A stretch of 64,000 bases of DNA from Muribaculum intestinale (GTDB taxonomy: Bacteria; Bacteroidota; Bacteroidia; Bacteroidales; Muribaculaceae). Under the pieces are notes generated by a model. That model searched no databases, was not told where the DNA came from, and saw only the letters and a list, made by a program, of their open reading frames with translations. The position numbers and the translations under genes are program-made. The DNA lies in NCBI RefSeq assembly GCF_002201515.1, contig NZ_CP021421.1:2976001-3040000 (forward strand), in the 5' to 3' direction. Below are positions 17,243 through 27,435 of the stretch, piece after piece (positions within the stretch are counted from its first letter, which is position 1; every line of letters begins with the position of its first letter).

Positions 17243-18112
17243 TTATTTTAGTACTGACCAATTGTGGAAACGGCATTGCGACTCGACTTCATTTTCAATA
17301 TCGTCGGGGAGAGATGAGAAGAAATTATGGCCAGTTGCAGCCTCAACTTCATCAATTGATACTGCCGCCTGCTGCATGCCCCCTTTCACATAACCGTTGT
17401 TCATTATGAATCCTATACCACGCGGTGGACTGGCATAGGGCGATAGGATTACTTTAAAGAAACGTTTAGGCACTATTACATGGCTGTCGCCGATTGTTTC
17501 AGTCAGAGTGTCTGTAAGAATCGGGCCGCATATAATATAGATAGCACTGTCTACCTGAGCCCATGTGCGGCACTTAGTTTCGAGGCGTTTCCATGTGCCG
17601 GTATTGAGTTTCTTTACTTGAGGACATACATTGGTCATGTAGAATGATTCGCGCATTGCCGTCGGGCTCCATTTCATATCTCCGGCTGGAGCCATATGTC
17701 CGCGGTCGTATCCGGAATAGCTGTAATCCCAAGGGTCGGCGCATCCGTCTACGTTTTCATCGGTCACAAAGTTTTGAGCGCGGGGTTCTTCTCCAAGAGT
17801 CTCTTCACGTGTAAGTTCCCATGCAACCCAGTTGGGCACATGAGCACGACGATTATATGATATGGTCATGCCCGTATAGTATATTATTTCTTCGGGCAAT
17901 TCCGGATTTGTAATAACGTACTCAAGGCTGTCATAACGGCTGGGACAATCTTTTTCGGCATTATACTCGTTGAATTTCCCGGACGACATTATTATGGCTA
18001 TCGCGGCTAATGTAAGAAATCCAATCATCATGAGACGGGCATTTACGCTCAGCCTATTGTTGGCAGAGCGTTTTTTACGTCGTCTATTAGGTGTTCGTTG
18101 TTTTTGCGGCAT
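17243..18112 (-). CDS. DNA/RNA non-specific endonuclease, membrane-anchored or secreted
   Basis: About 289 residues from MPQKQRTPNRRR (18112); a Met at 18160 is in frame but lies 8 bases from the IS and adds no known domain. A basic cytoplasmic stretch, one hydrophobic segment (LMMIGFLTLAAIAIIM, near residues 30-45) and then the NUC1/endonuclease G domain with the active-site motif YDRGHMAPAGDM, including the catalytic His, and the metal-binding Asn in FYMTNVCPQ. Probably degrades nucleic acid outside the cytoplasm. The second ISAs1 copy sits 57 bp upstream of the start and separates the gene from any promoter beyond it. Confidence 0.88.
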   Translation of the reverse strand: MPQKQRTPNRRRKKRSANNRLSVNARLMMIGFLTLAAIAIIMSSGKFNEYNAEKDCPSRYDSLEYVITNPELPEEIIYYTGMTISYNRRAHVPNWVAWELTREETLGEEPRAQNFVTDENVDGCADPWDYSYSGYDRGHMAPAGDMKWSPTAMRESFYMTNVCPQVKKLNTGTWKRLETKCRTWAQVDSAIYIICGPILTDTLTETIGDSHVIVPKRFFKVILSPYASPPRGIGFIMNNGYVKGGMQQAAVSIDEVEAATGHNFFSSLPDDIENEVESQCRFHNWSVLK

Positions 18113-18168
18113 AGCACTGCAAAGATACGGAGAATCCGTGACATTACGATGCTGACTCATAAAAAAGG

Positions 18169-19397
18169 CAGGGCTGGCGCATGAGATTTAACTCAAATTC
18201 AGTCAAAAATTCACCTGATTATGTGAAATAAACTTTCAGATATTGCATATATTGCTGAAAATGGATATATTAGAGGTATGCAAATAGAAATTTTCAGCAA
18301 AGTAAAAGACCCGCGTGACTTGGGCAAGGTTAAACATGAGCTCGAGGATGTGCTCCGAATGGCACTCATCGGCGTGTTGTGTGATTGTGAGGACTGTGAC
18401 GACATATCGGATATGGTTACAGACCGAGAGGAAGAATTCAAGGCCGCCGGATTGCTGAAGCTTAGCAACGGCGTCCCGTGTGGTGACACGATACTTCGTG
18501 TTGTAGAGTCTGTCAATCCCGCTCAGCTCCGGGCAAGTCTTGATTGCTGCCGAGGCCACATAATCGAATCCCTGTGCGGCAATCAGGTCATCATTGACGG
18601 TAAGAAACTGCGGGGTGAAAATCCCAGGAGTCCCGGATGCCACGGACTGTATATCCTCAATGCGTGGGTATCTGAAACAGAAATCTGCGTTGCCGAAAAG
18701 CCGGTGGATGGCAAGACCAACGAACTTACGGTTCTGCCGTCCGTATTGTCCTCTTTATGGCTTACAGGGGCATTGGTTTCAGTCGACGCAATGGGGACCC
18801 ACCGTAATATCGCAGAACAGATCATACTCCAGGGCGGCGACTATCTGATGGCGCTTAAAGACAATCAGCCGATACTCAAGGGCTTGACGGAAAGTATCTT
18901 TAGTCGCACTACTCCAATATCGGTATACACAACCGAGGAAAAGGGGCACGGAAGAGTTGAGAAGAGAACCTGTTCAATTATGGATACGACACTTTTGGAA
19001 CAGGAGGGAATGTACGAGAAGTGGCCCGGTCTTAAACGTATCATAAAGATGGAGCGTGAGCGTACTGAGAACGGTGCCCGCTCGCGTGAAACAATCTACT
19101 ATCTCAGCAGCGTGGAGAAAGATGAGGCTTCTTACTATGCGATGCGTATTCGTGCGCACTGGGGTATCGAGAACAAACTGCACTGGCATCTCGACGTGAC
19201 GTTTCGGGAAGATATGTGCCGCGTACGCGCCAAGAATGGCGCTGTCAATTTTTCAGCGATGCGCAAGTATGCATTGGAAATGCTTAAAAAGCAGAACGAT
19301 AAACTCAGCCTTAAACGAAGACGCAAAAAATGTATGTGGAGCACTGAATATCTGTACAAAGTCTTTAAGGATAGTTAAATCTCATGCGCCAGCCCTG
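18169..19397 (+). mobile_element. ISAs1-family insertion sequence, copy 2
   Basis: 1229 bp, the same length and the same 25-bp terminal inverted repeats as the copy at 2070-3298. It is flanked by its own 9-bp target duplication TAAAAAAGG at 18160-18168 and 19398-19406. It is intergenic, between the endonuclease gene and fbp. A different duplication at each copy shows two independent transposition events. Confidence 0.95.
18278..19378 (+). CDS. ISAs1-family transposase
   Basis: 366 residues, intact, three residue differences from the first copy. Same DDE motifs: IIDGKKLRG, SVDAMGTHRN, ALKDNQP and the C-terminal WGIENKLHWHLDVTF. The start MQIEIFSKVKD lies 109 bases inside the left end of the element. 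Confidence 0.95.
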   Translation: MQIEIFSKVKDPRDLGKVKHELEDVLRMALIGVLCDCEDCDDISDMVTDREEEFKAAGLLKLSNGVPCGDTILRVVESVNPAQLRASLDCCRGHIIESLCGNQVIIDGKKLRGENPRSPGCHGLYILNAWVSETEICVAEKPVDGKTNELTVLPSVLSSLWLTGALVSVDAMGTHRNIAEQIILQGGDYLMALKDNQPILKGLTESIFSRTTPISVYTTEEKGHGRVEKRTCSIMDTTLLEQEGMYEKWPGLKRIIKMERERTENGARSRETIYYLSSVEKDEASYYAMRIRAHWGIENKLHWHLDVTFREDMCRVRAKNGAVNFSAMRKYALEMLKKQNDKLSLKRRRKKCMWSTEYLYKVFKDS

Positions 19398-19530
19398 TAA
19401 AAAAGGAGCTGCAGTTGACTTCATGGAAATCGACCGGCAGCTCACGGAAACGCTAATTGTAATGTACTATTAAGTAACAATATGCAAGGAGGAGAATGGC
19501 GTTGTCGGGTATTATCTCATTCTATATGAA

Positions 19531-21546
19531 TCAACTGATTGGTTTGCCGTTTGTGCGTTCTTTTAAAATACCTGTGCGGTAGGCGTACAATAGTTCCATC
19601 AGTTCGTCAATCTGAGCTGACAATTCATGACCTTTATCGGTGTCTCTTACTCGCATACGATGATTGGTGAGTTCGACAATCTGTGTCGTACTCACGATAT
19701 CAGTTCCGTTCTTTATGGCCTCTTCTGTAGAAGAGAAAGGCTCGTGCTGCACGAGTTGAAAGCCCCGGCTGTGGTATACCAGAGTGTAACCGGCGATTCC
19801 GGTTGTGTCGTGATATGCTTTTGCAAAGCCGCCGTCAATTACCATCAGTTTGCCGTTGGCGCGTATGGGCGTCTCACCTTTACTTATACGCACAGGCACA
19901 TGGCCGTTGATTATATGTCGGTGTTCACCTTCGACATCAAACGAGTCGAGAATCATATCGCATACTTCTTCTTTGTTTCTCAACTCATAGTAGTTGCCTT
20001 TTTCTTCGCGATGTGTCTCCTTGTCACTAAGAAAATATCGTTCGAATGTCGCCATTTTTGATTTATCAAAAAGTGGAGAGTCAGGACCGCACCATAGATA
20101 CCAGTAATAATCAATGGCGAAGTCTTTTTCGTCGGAATCGGTTTCTGCGTTGAAGGCCGCACGCATTGTCATGCCTATGTGGTTGAATAGGTCGCGACCC
20201 TTGTAACGCTTTCCGCCAATAGCAACTTCTTTAAGCGAACCGTCTGCATTCAACGGCATTGAGGCGTGAAACAACAGGTTGGAGTTGCATACCGTATACA
20301 TGCAACCATTCAGGAGTATGCATTGTATGTGCTTTTTAAGTCGTTCGCTGATGATAAACGAGTGATGCAGTTTGTTTACCAGTTCCAACTCCTCGTCGGT
20401 CAGCCTGAATGGATTGGTAGGGTCGACAGTAGGAAATCGGTTGTCTTTTAGCTCATATTCTTTCCCGTCAAGAGTGAGCACACCACGTTGCATGTCAATC
20501 TTGTCAAGGAGTTTGCGGTTCTGCATGCCCCATTCCGGACGTTTGTCGGCAAGCTGTCCCTCAAGTTTAAACTGTATTATGGCAATGGCCTTGTGCATCT
20601 GGGCGAGCAGACGACGCGTCTTGTCATCATACAGGATGTCATCGTTATTCAGCTTTGGTGTGAAGTTGGCACATGGGTCGTCGGCGTATGTCTCCATTGC
20701 AAATGTAGCCAGTGGCACGAGGTTTATGCCGTAGCCGTCTTCAAGAGTCGCCATGTTGCCATAACGTAGCGACAGGCGCAATACATTGGCTATGCATGCA
20801 TTGTTGCCGGCGGCAGCGCCCATCCATAGTGCATCGTGGTTGCCCCACTGCATGTCAAACCGTCCGTATTCGCAGAGTGTGTCCATGATTATATGTGCTC
20901 CAGGGCCTCGGTCGAATACGTCGCCGAGTATGTGTAGCTGGTCGATGCTGAGACGCTGGATGGTATTGCACATGGCCACGATAAAGGCATCGGCCTGTCC
21001 GGTGGATATGATTGTCTCTATGATTCGGTTGAAATATGCCTGCTTGTCATCGTCGGATGGAGATTCATGTAAAAGTTCCTCGATAATGTATGCAAATTCC
21101 TTGGGTAGGGCCTTTCTTACTTTTGAGCGAGTATATTTTGATGATACCGACTGAAGCACTCTTACCAGATGGTGAAGTGTGATGTTGTAGAAATTGTCAA
21201 GATCGGTCTCGTCTGCCTTAAGAAGTTCGAGTTTACGTTCAGGATAATATATGAGCGTACAAAGGCTTCGTATGGCATCGTCTCTCATGGCGGTGCCGTA
21301 TATTTCCTTTACTTTACGCTTTATATTTCCTGAAGCGTTTTTCAGTATGTGCCGGAATGCCTCGTGCTCCCCGTGGATGTCGGCTATGAAATGTTCGGTT
21401 CCTTTTGGCAGGTTGAGGATGGCCTCAAGATTGATGATTTCTGTAGAGGCCGCACTTACATTCGGAAAATTGTTGGATAACAGTTCGAGCACACGAAGGT
21501 CGTTCTGTATCTTTTCAGGAGTATATGTAGGCGATGCTGGCGACAT
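19531..21546 (-). CDS. fbp: fructose-1,6-bisphosphatase, class III
   Basis: 671 residues, the usual length for the class III enzyme of Bacteroidetes and Firmicutes. It hydrolyses fructose-1,6-bisphosphate in gluconeogenesis. Calcineurin-type metallophosphatase motifs are visible: FIADIHGEHEAF near residue 53, GDVFDRGPGAH near 210 and WGNHDALWMG near 233, then a histidine motif INGHVPV near 545. The start follows a well-formed promoter about 50 bases upstream. Monocistronic by layout: IS on one side, nagA with its own signals on the other. Confidence 0.95.
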   Translation of the reverse strand: MSPASPTYTPEKIQNDLRVLELLSNNFPNVSAASTEIINLEAILNLPKGTEHFIADIHGEHEAFRHILKNASGNIKRKVKEIYGTAMRDDAIRSLCTLIYYPERKLELLKADETDLDNFYNITLHHLVRVLQSVSSKYTRSKVRKALPKEFAYIIEELLHESPSDDDKQAYFNRIIETIISTGQADAFIVAMCNTIQRLSIDQLHILGDVFDRGPGAHIIMDTLCEYGRFDMQWGNHDALWMGAAAGNNACIANVLRLSLRYGNMATLEDGYGINLVPLATFAMETYADDPCANFTPKLNNDDILYDDKTRRLLAQMHKAIAIIQFKLEGQLADKRPEWGMQNRKLLDKIDMQRGVLTLDGKEYELKDNRFPTVDPTNPFRLTDEELELVNKLHHSFIISERLKKHIQCILLNGCMYTVCNSNLLFHASMPLNADGSLKEVAIGGKRYKGRDLFNHIGMTMRAAFNAETDSDEKDFAIDYYWYLWCGPDSPLFDKSKMATFERYFLSDKETHREEKGNYYELRNKEEVCDMILDSFDVEGEHRHIINGHVPVRISKGETPIRANGKLMVIDGGFAKAYHDTTGIAGYTLVYHSRGFQLVQHEPFSSTEEAIKNGTDIVSTTQIVELTNHRMRVRDTDKGHELSAQIDELMELLYAYRTGILKERTNGKPIS

Positions 21547-21599
21547 GTCGATTGGACTATGTTTTTTTATATTTGGTTACGGCTGAAAGGGTCAGTATG

Positions 21600-21630
21600 C
21601 AAATATATGATTTTGGCCCGGAGTTTCAAA
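21600..21630 (-). promoter_or_regulatory. promoter of fbp
   Basis: On the minus strand: TTTG (21630-21627), 19 bases, TATATTTG (21607-21600). Both elements match the Bacteroidetes sigma-ABfr consensus exactly. Predicted transcript start is near 21593, giving a leader of about 45 nt before the fbp ATG. Confidence 0.75.
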
Positions 21631-21729
21631 ATGAAAGCATTGTGCTTTCATATTTATTAACGTTTAGGGCCTGCTGTATGTTTGCGTCTCAAGATATGCC
21701 GGAAAGAGAAATGCAAGTCGTAGCATGTG

Positions 21730-22908
21730 TCATGCAATGGCGCCGGCAACCGGTATCTCATTCCCCATTGCGATGACATGGGTCAGGCCAAGGCTCCTGT
21801 CCATTATTATTATATCTGCGTCTTTATGTCTGGCGATGCTCCCCTTGCGGTCGTATACACCCATTATCATCGCCGGAGTCTCCGACACCATGCGTGCTAC
21901 ATCCTCAAGCGGTATCTCGGCTTCAAGGGCGGCGGTGCGTATCAGGCGATCCATTGTGGCGCAACTGCCTGCTATGGCTGAGCCGTCTTTCAGTTTGCAC
22001 ACCCCGTTTTCAATCATGATACGGTCATCAAACGAGCTCCCGTCGGTCGAGTCGGTGATTGCCAGCGAGTCAGTGACAAGGCACATGCGCCGGTATCCTT
22101 TGATTTTATGTATGAGCTTAAGTATTACAGGAGGCACATGGATACCGTCGGATATTACCTCCACATTTATGCCATCCATCAGGAATACCGATTCGACTGT
22201 ACCCTCATGCTTGTAGATACCTTCTTTATGAGATGTGGTCATGGCATTATAAAAATGAGTAGCCAGAGTGTAGCCGTTCTCATATGCTGCTACAATCTCG
22301 CCATAGCCGGCACGTGTGTGGCCGAGGCCGGCTACTACACCCTTGCCTGTAGCAAATCGAGCGAAGTCGAGAGCCCCGGGCAACTCTGGAGCCGCATCCC
22401 AGCGTTTTATGCATGGAAAGTCTTCAATAATCCCGACATATTCCGAAGGATGGGGCAGACGTATGTTCTCGGGAATCTGGCCTCCGACCATCGACGGATG
22501 AAAATACGGACCTTCGAGATGCAGCCCTAAGACTCCGCTTCCGGGGTCGGATGCAAGCTCAGAGCATATGGCAGCCGCTTGGCGTATGGTGGATTCGGAT
22601 GCCGAAGCAAGGGTGGGGAACAGCGACGTGGTACCGTGGCTACGGTGCACATCTATGACAGTGCGGAAAGCCTCGGAAGTGGCTTCCATAAAGTCGCGGC
22701 CCCCTCCTCCATGTATGTGCATGTCAATGCCTCCGGGCAACACGTATCCCCCCTCGGCATCAATGGCTTTGCCAATATTTTCGAATATGCGGCTGTGGGC
22801 ATATATATCGTCAATTCTACCGTCGGCTATTACTACCGAACCGCCGTCGATCCAGCGTCCTCCCGGTATTAGAATCTTTCCGTTGTATATTTGAGTTGTC
22901 ATTGTCAA
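21730..22908 (-). CDS. nagA: N-acetylglucosamine-6-phosphate deacetylase
   Basis: 392 residues of the amidohydrolase superfamily. The metal-binding motif DMHIHGGGGRDFMEAT near residue 62, the HLEGPYFHPS loop with the metal-site Glu near 130, HFYNAMTTSHKEG near 218 and the catalytic Asp in LVTDSLAITDS near 280 fit NagA. It removes the acetyl group from GlcNAc-6-phosphate, feeding amino-sugar catabolism or cell-wall recycling. No nagB lies next to it. Confidence 0.93.
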   Translation of the reverse strand: MTMTTQIYNGKILIPGGRWIDGGSVVIADGRIDDIYAHSRIFENIGKAIDAEGGYVLPGGIDMHIHGGGGRDFMEATSEAFRTVIDVHRSHGTTSLFPTLASASESTIRQAAAICSELASDPGSGVLGLHLEGPYFHPSMVGGQIPENIRLPHPSEYVGIIEDFPCIKRWDAAPELPGALDFARFATGKGVVAGLGHTRAGYGEIVAAYENGYTLATHFYNAMTTSHKEGIYKHEGTVESVFLMDGINVEVISDGIHVPPVILKLIHKIKGYRRMCLVTDSLAITDSTDGSSFDDRIMIENGVCKLKDGSAIAGSCATMDRLIRTAALEAEIPLEDVARMVSETPAMIMGVYDRKGSIARHKDADIIIMDRSLGLTHVIAMGNEIPVAGAIA

Positions 22909-22973
22909 TATCTGTAAATCATGATTATGTCGGCCATCCCATGTTTATGATTATGAAATGTGGCTGATGCAGA

Positions 22974-22981
22974 CAAAGGTA
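22974..22981 (-). promoter_or_regulatory. possible -7 element of the nagA promoter
   Basis: Minus-strand TACCTTTG, a perfect TAnnTTTG match, 65 bases upstream of the nagA ATG. No good -33 TTTG is found at 17-21 bases, so confidence is moderate. Confidence 0.45.
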
Positions 22982-23006
22982 CAACAAAATTTGAAATATC
23001 TATATA

Positions 23007-23052
23007 TACTGCGCCGCCGATATCCTTGTCAAGGTATCGGCGGCGCAGTATA
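23007..23052 (-). terminator. strong hairpin between polysaccharide locus 1 and nagA
   Basis: Near-perfect dyad with 17-bp outer arms (ATACTGCGCCGCCGATA and its complement) and an inner CCTTG/CAAGG pair. It lies 23 bases past the stop of the last gene of the polysaccharide locus. T-runs are weak, but stability and position suggest the end of the long minus-strand operon. Confidence 0.75.
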
Positions 23053-23074
23053 TCTGTAAGGATTGTGATGAGTG

Positions 23075-23860
23075 TTATTGGAAATTCTTTTTCAGTATTT
23101 TCTTTGTGGAAAAAGAAATTTTTTCTACTACACGATAAGCATAACGAAGCGATTCAAGGAATAGGTTGGACGGAACATCGTTTTTCTTGTATGCCCTGAG
23201 GTGGTCGCGAAGTATACGTTTGTGGCTTTGAAATCCGGAGGAAGATGCCCCGCCTGTGCGCATGGTGACAAAGTCACGGGGTATATAGTGTGTGAAGATG
23301 CGGTTTATATAAATAAGTCTGAGCAGTTGCTCAAAGTCGGCGGCAACTTTAAAGTCGAGGTCAAACAGACCGAATCGTGTATATACCGACCTGCGGCAGT
23401 AGAACGATGGGTGGGCAGGCATGAATCCGAGTCGCATCTTCCATCGGCGGAATGGAGCCGACGAGTAATGGCGTACCGGTCTGGTCAAATCGGCCGGGTC
23501 GACATAGTGGATATCGGCATATACGGCATCGTATTGTTGGATACCGTCGGCAACAGTTGATAGTATATCGGTTGATGTATAGAAATCGTCGGAGTTGAGT
23601 ATGCCGATTACATCTCCGGTTGCCATCATTATCCCCTTGTTCATGGCATCGTAGATGCCGCGGTCGCGCTCAGATATCCATTTTAGTTTTCCGCCATACC
23701 GCGGTTCGAGTTCTCTTACGATGTCGAGAGTGTTATCTGTTGACCCTCCGTCGATTATCAGATGTTCGAAGTCGGTGTAATCCTGAGACAATACGCTCTC
23801 CATAGTGTCACGAAGAGTCGCACCGCTATTCCACGTAGCGGTGATGATGGATATTTTCAT
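23075..23860 (-). CDS. glycosyltransferase family 2, last gene of polysaccharide locus 1
   Basis: 261 residues. GT-A fold motifs: KISIITATWNSGATLRDT at the N-terminus, LIIDGGSTDNT, then a DXD-like GILNSDDF near residue 90 for nucleotide-sugar and metal binding. Transfers a sugar to a lipid-linked repeat unit on the cytoplasmic side; the sugar cannot be told. It is clearly paralogous to the glycosyltransferase at 51102-51866 in locus 2, with nearly identical first 40 codons, including at base level. Confidence 0.88.
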   Translation of the reverse strand: MKISIITATWNSGATLRDTMESVLSQDYTDFEHLIIDGGSTDNTLDIVRELEPRYGGKLKWISERDRGIYDAMNKGIMMATGDVIGILNSDDFYTSTDILSTVADGIQQYDAVYADIHYVDPADLTRPVRHYSSAPFRRWKMRLGFMPAHPSFYCRRSVYTRFGLFDLDFKVAADFEQLLRLIYINRIFTHYIPRDFVTMRTGGASSSGFQSHKRILRDHLRAYKKNDVPSNLFLESLRYAYRVVEKISFSTKKILKKNFQ

Positions 23861-23871
23861 AAAGTGATAAA

Positions 23872-24942
23872 TTATTGTTTTATGAGAGAGGAAATTTCCA
23901 AATACAAATCAGTGTACTCCTGTATCATTTTCTCCCAAGAAAATTTTGAGGAATTCTGATATCCTAATGAAATTATTTTATTTCTGATGTCTGGATTCTT
24001 GAACTGATTTATAATGCGATTGAATTCAGCTTGTGTTAAATCGCGTAGCATTGGATATCCATTACCAATTATTTCAGGTATGCTGGATTTATTTAATGCG
24101 ATTACTGGGCAACCTGCTTTTTGCGCTTCAATTACAGGTATCCCAAATCCTTCATATGAAGATGGATATGACAAACAGAATACAGAGTTATATATTTTGT
24201 TTAACTCATGATTATCGGGATTCTCAACTACCTGGTATCTATCTGGTCCTAATTTTGTGTCTAATTTTATTTGTTCCTCATTAGATAGCCTATTCCCACA
24301 GATTACTAAATTAAAAGAAGACTGTTGTATACATTCAATTGTATAATCGAAATTTTTATAATCAACTCGAGAACCGATAAATAGAATAGAGTTGCTTAAA
24401 TTCGGATATGGTTTTTGAGATAAAGGACAATAGTCGGAAGAAACACCATTATATATAATTCTTATTTTGTTTGAATCAATATCTGGAATATAATTCAATA
24501 AGTCGGATTTCGTATTCTCGGAGATGCATACAATATAATCTGATTTCCTTATTGCCTTGAATTTTTGCCAAGAGTGGATAATTCGTTTTAAAAAAGGAAA
24601 ATATTTTTCATAAGTGAAATCATGGACTGTCGTTATATTAATGGCTTTCGAGGAATTGGATGTCCTATAATAAGAAGAATGAAAGATGAATGGTTCGGTG
24701 CATTTTATTTTAGGGGGAAAATATCGTTTAATACTCAATATGCGTCCTGATCTGAAATCTATTTTGTCTATCGGAATCTTTAATTGTCGACTGAAGATAT
24801 TATTTATTGAATAAGGATACTCAATAAATTCGGTCTTAAACTCCTTTGTCTCAGATATTTTAGATAATAGATTTTGCCATAATATTGATATTCCTCCAGA
24901 TTTTTGAAGAGAGAATATAATATTGTCAAATATTATTTTCAT
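23872..24942 (-). CDS. glycosyltransferase family 4
   Basis: 356 residues, GT-B fold. N-terminal acceptor half begins MKIIFDNIIFSLQKSGGIS; the C-terminal donor half has SILFIGSRVDYKNFDYT and the E-x7-E motif in SYEGFGIPVIEAQKAGCPV. Similar to mannosyl/rhamnosyl transferases of capsule loci. Overlaps the polymerase gene by 4 nt. The coding sequence is much more AT-rich than nagA or fbp, as is usual for horizontally exchanged polysaccharide genes. Confidence 0.87.
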   Translation of the reverse strand: MKIIFDNIIFSLQKSGGISILWQNLLSKISETKEFKTEFIEYPYSINNIFSRQLKIPIDKIDFRSGRILSIKRYFPPKIKCTEPFIFHSSYYRTSNSSKAINITTVHDFTYEKYFPFLKRIIHSWQKFKAIRKSDYIVCISENTKSDLLNYIPDIDSNKIRIIYNGVSSDYCPLSQKPYPNLSNSILFIGSRVDYKNFDYTIECIQQSSFNLVICGNRLSNEEQIKLDTKLGPDRYQVVENPDNHELNKIYNSVFCLSYPSSYEGFGIPVIEAQKAGCPVIALNKSSIPEIIGNGYPMLRDLTQAEFNRIINQFKNPDIRNKIISLGYQNSSKFSWEKMIQEYTDLYLEISSLIKQ

Positions 24943-26285
24943 CGGGATTTATGTATAATAAGTTTTGAACATCCATATGTCGCGGCTGACAGACCAACCA
25001 TATATGCTACGCAACTAATCAAGTCTCCACGGAGTATGAAGAACAACATGCCTAGATAAATGAAATATATTGTCATGTAACATATTGAGGGCTTTCGTTT
25101 GTAAAATTTTATATCAAATGTGGCATTTATTTTGCCTAAAATTATAGAGAATAAGACAATGCCTATTAACCCAAAATTAATCCACCCCTCAGCCCAATAA
25201 TTAAGTGCAATATGGTCAAATGTAAGGCCAAATTCTTCAGCGATTACTCCCCCGGAGCCAATTGGTTTTCCAGGCCATATTGATCGTGGAAACCAAAATA
25301 AAATTACTCCTAATAATTGTTCACCGTAAGTGACATAATTATCTCTAATTACACGAAGTCCGTTTTGAAATGTATCAAAATGACCCGTCAAAAACATTTC
25401 ATAGTCTGGAATAATACTCACTTCCAATTCTGAAATAGAAGTAACAGTACGACCTTGATTCAAAAAAGGGAAAACGAATAAAATACCGAATATAAATATG
25501 AATTTAATTAATAAAGGCTTGTAGATTAGATGTCTGTAGTATGTAAACATAAGTGGCAGATATAATCCAGCAACATAAAAGCGAGGAAGGGATAATGGGA
25601 AATTTGTGATTAGAACAATGAATAGTAGTATATATGAAAACAGACATTGCTTCTTACTTATGATATTGTAGTACATCAATACAACAATAGGAATAGGACG
25701 AATTACAATAGTGTATATTAGATTTAATGATGTATTACTGAATGCATCAAATACGATTTTTACATCTTCGTTATACTCGCGTAATATTAATAATATCGGA
25801 TAATCTTTGTAAGCATACAATGTGATGACTAAAGAAAGAGTGCTTAATATTAAGGCTCGAGTATTACTTAATTGTAACGACTTTGCATGAGTTGAACTCT
25901 TCGATTGCCTTAAATGCCGTTTACTATAATAATATACACGATATGCCATGTCGTATATTAATATTCCTCCAAGCAATATGATTGTTGCATAGAAATAATC
26001 AGTGTCTTTGATTGGTGCTCCTCCCCATAGCAATGCCTTTGCCGAGAACTGGTACAGTGGCGCTATACCAAGAAATATATATATAAATAGATAGGTTATT
26101 GTGTCAGAGGAAATGGGCTTATTGTCAAAGGAGAAGATCCGACAAGCACACCATACTATTAAAATAAAGTTTACAAACTGAAAGGGGAAGAATGAATCGG
26201 TGATTGAACAGTTTATTATAAGCGGAGGTAATAAACTTACCACAAACATCACTACATTCGCCTTAGTCTGCTGATTTATTTTCAT
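24939..26285 (-). CDS. Wzy-like oligosaccharide repeat-unit polymerase
   Basis: About 448 residues beginning at MKINQQTKANVVMF (26285); an upstream in-frame ATG at 26366 would overlap the previous gene by about 100 bases and is unlikely. Around ten to twelve hydrophobic segments and a large periplasmic loop near the C-terminal third (FWFPRSIWPGKPIGSGGVIAEEFG) are typical of O-antigen polymerases. It is expected to join repeat units in the periplasm after Wzx flipping. Its counterpart in locus 2 (53216-54559) has the same FIPRSIWSSKPLGSG motif. Confidence 0.85.
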   Translation of the reverse strand: MKINQQTKANVVMFVVSLLPPLIINCSITDSFFPFQFVNFILIVWCACRIFSFDNKPISSDTITYLFIYIFLGIAPLYQFSAKALLWGGAPIKDTDYFYATIILLGGILIYDMAYRVYYYSKRHLRQSKSSTHAKSLQLSNTRALILSTLSLVITLYAYKDYPILLILREYNEDVKIVFDAFSNTSLNLIYTIVIRPIPIVVLMYYNIISKKQCLFSYILLFIVLITNFPLSLPRFYVAGLYLPLMFTYYRHLIYKPLLIKFIFIFGILFVFPFLNQGRTVTSISELEVSIIPDYEMFLTGHFDTFQNGLRVIRDNYVTYGEQLLGVILFWFPRSIWPGKPIGSGGVIAEEFGLTFDHIALNYWAEGWINFGLIGIVLFSIILGKINATFDIKFYKRKPSICYMTIYFIYLGMLFFILRGDLISCVAYMVGLSAATYGCSKLIIHKSR

Positions 26286-27435
26286 ACTTAGAAATAATGG
26301 CGCTAAGCGCAGTTTGAAAATCTTCGGTAAATGTCTTTTTACAGAAATTTTTGTTTGAAAAATCAAAAATCCCCTCTATCTTAGAATTAATCTCGTCTTT
26401 TGTCCAATTGATAGCTGTTTGTATTGCCATATCGATTCCCTCGGATGTATACGATGGAATTATTAATCCGTATGATTCCAATCCTTCAAAAGAAGATATT
26501 GGAGTAACAATAGGGATACACCCTAATTTAGCCATGTTTATTACACTACCGGGGCATCCTTCGCTTGCACTTGGTAATATTACATATGCGCATTTTAAGC
26601 CTACATTTCTTACAGTGTCAGAATCTAAATCGCATAATCCATAAAAATGAATATTTTTGCATTGGATAACACGTTGCTTATAATAATCCCATATGTCAAA
26701 ATCGATATTGCCAAAGATATGTAGATTTAAGCCAGGATGACTGATAAAATAATCAAGTACTAAGTCAAGCCCCTTTAAGATACTTCCCGCACTACCCATC
26801 CATACGAAATCGGAGTAACTTACATTCTCCAATTTATTCTTAATATAGTCGTTGGTGTCATATGTGTGACAAGTTTGGCGTATAGGGATAATTTTATTCT
26901 GTATATGCTTAGGATATGTGGCTATTGTATGCTTTGTCCCAATCTGAATTATCGCGTCGGCAATTTCTATTGCATCATGTTCTGTTGCCAATCGATAATA
27001 TGGAATAGATGTGTTATGACTTTTATTAAATTGGTCGGTGCGTTCTCTTACAGCTTTATTCTGATATTTACAATACGCTCCCGTAGCATAATATATTTTT
27101 AGTGCATTGGGATTGGCCTTGCACGCTTTTATAAAATTGGGCTCAACTCCGAATACAATATCATATCCAGCATACGTAATAAGAGGTTTGTCCAATCTTA
27201 CGAATTTATGTGAAATTCCCAATTCGCAGAGAATATCGCCGATTATTAATGTTTCACCTCTGTTTTGATGATGATTAAGATATTTTATGTCATTTCTATG
27301 ATAGAACGGTGCTGCAAGGTATGATATAAACATATTGTGTTTACTACCTTTGATTTTTTTAGTATAACTACGCTGGATATAAGGATAGATTTTCCTTAAA
27401 GATGAGTCAATGATTTTTTTTAATTGGGTAATCAT
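26263..27435 (-). CDS. glycosyltransferase (GT-B type)
   Basis: 390 residues. The C-terminal half contains a Rossmann donor-binding domain with MGSAGSILKGLDLVLDYFISHP and a family-4-like SEGCPGSVINMAKLGCIPIVTP. The N-terminus (MITQLKKIIDSSLRK) is basic, without membrane segment. Probably a sugar transferase of the repeat-unit assembly line. Overlaps the next gene by about 23 bases and the F420-hydrogenase-like gene by 4. Confidence 0.78.
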   Translation of the reverse strand: MITQLKKIIDSSLRKIYPYIQRSYTKKIKGSKHNMFISYLAAPFYHRNDIKYLNHHQNRGETLIIGDILCELGISHKFVRLDKPLITYAGYDIVFGVEPNFIKACKANPNALKIYYATGAYCKYQNKAVRERTDQFNKSHNTSIPYYRLATEHDAIEIADAIIQIGTKHTIATYPKHIQNKIIPIRQTCHTYDTNDYIKNKLENVSYSDFVWMGSAGSILKGLDLVLDYFISHPGLNLHIFGNIDFDIWDYYKQRVIQCKNIHFYGLCDLDSDTVRNVGLKCAYVILPSASEGCPGSVINMAKLGCIPIVTPISSFEGLESYGLIIPSYTSEGIDMAIQTAINWTKDEINSKIEGIFDFSNKNFCKKTFTEDFQTALSAIISKYENKSAD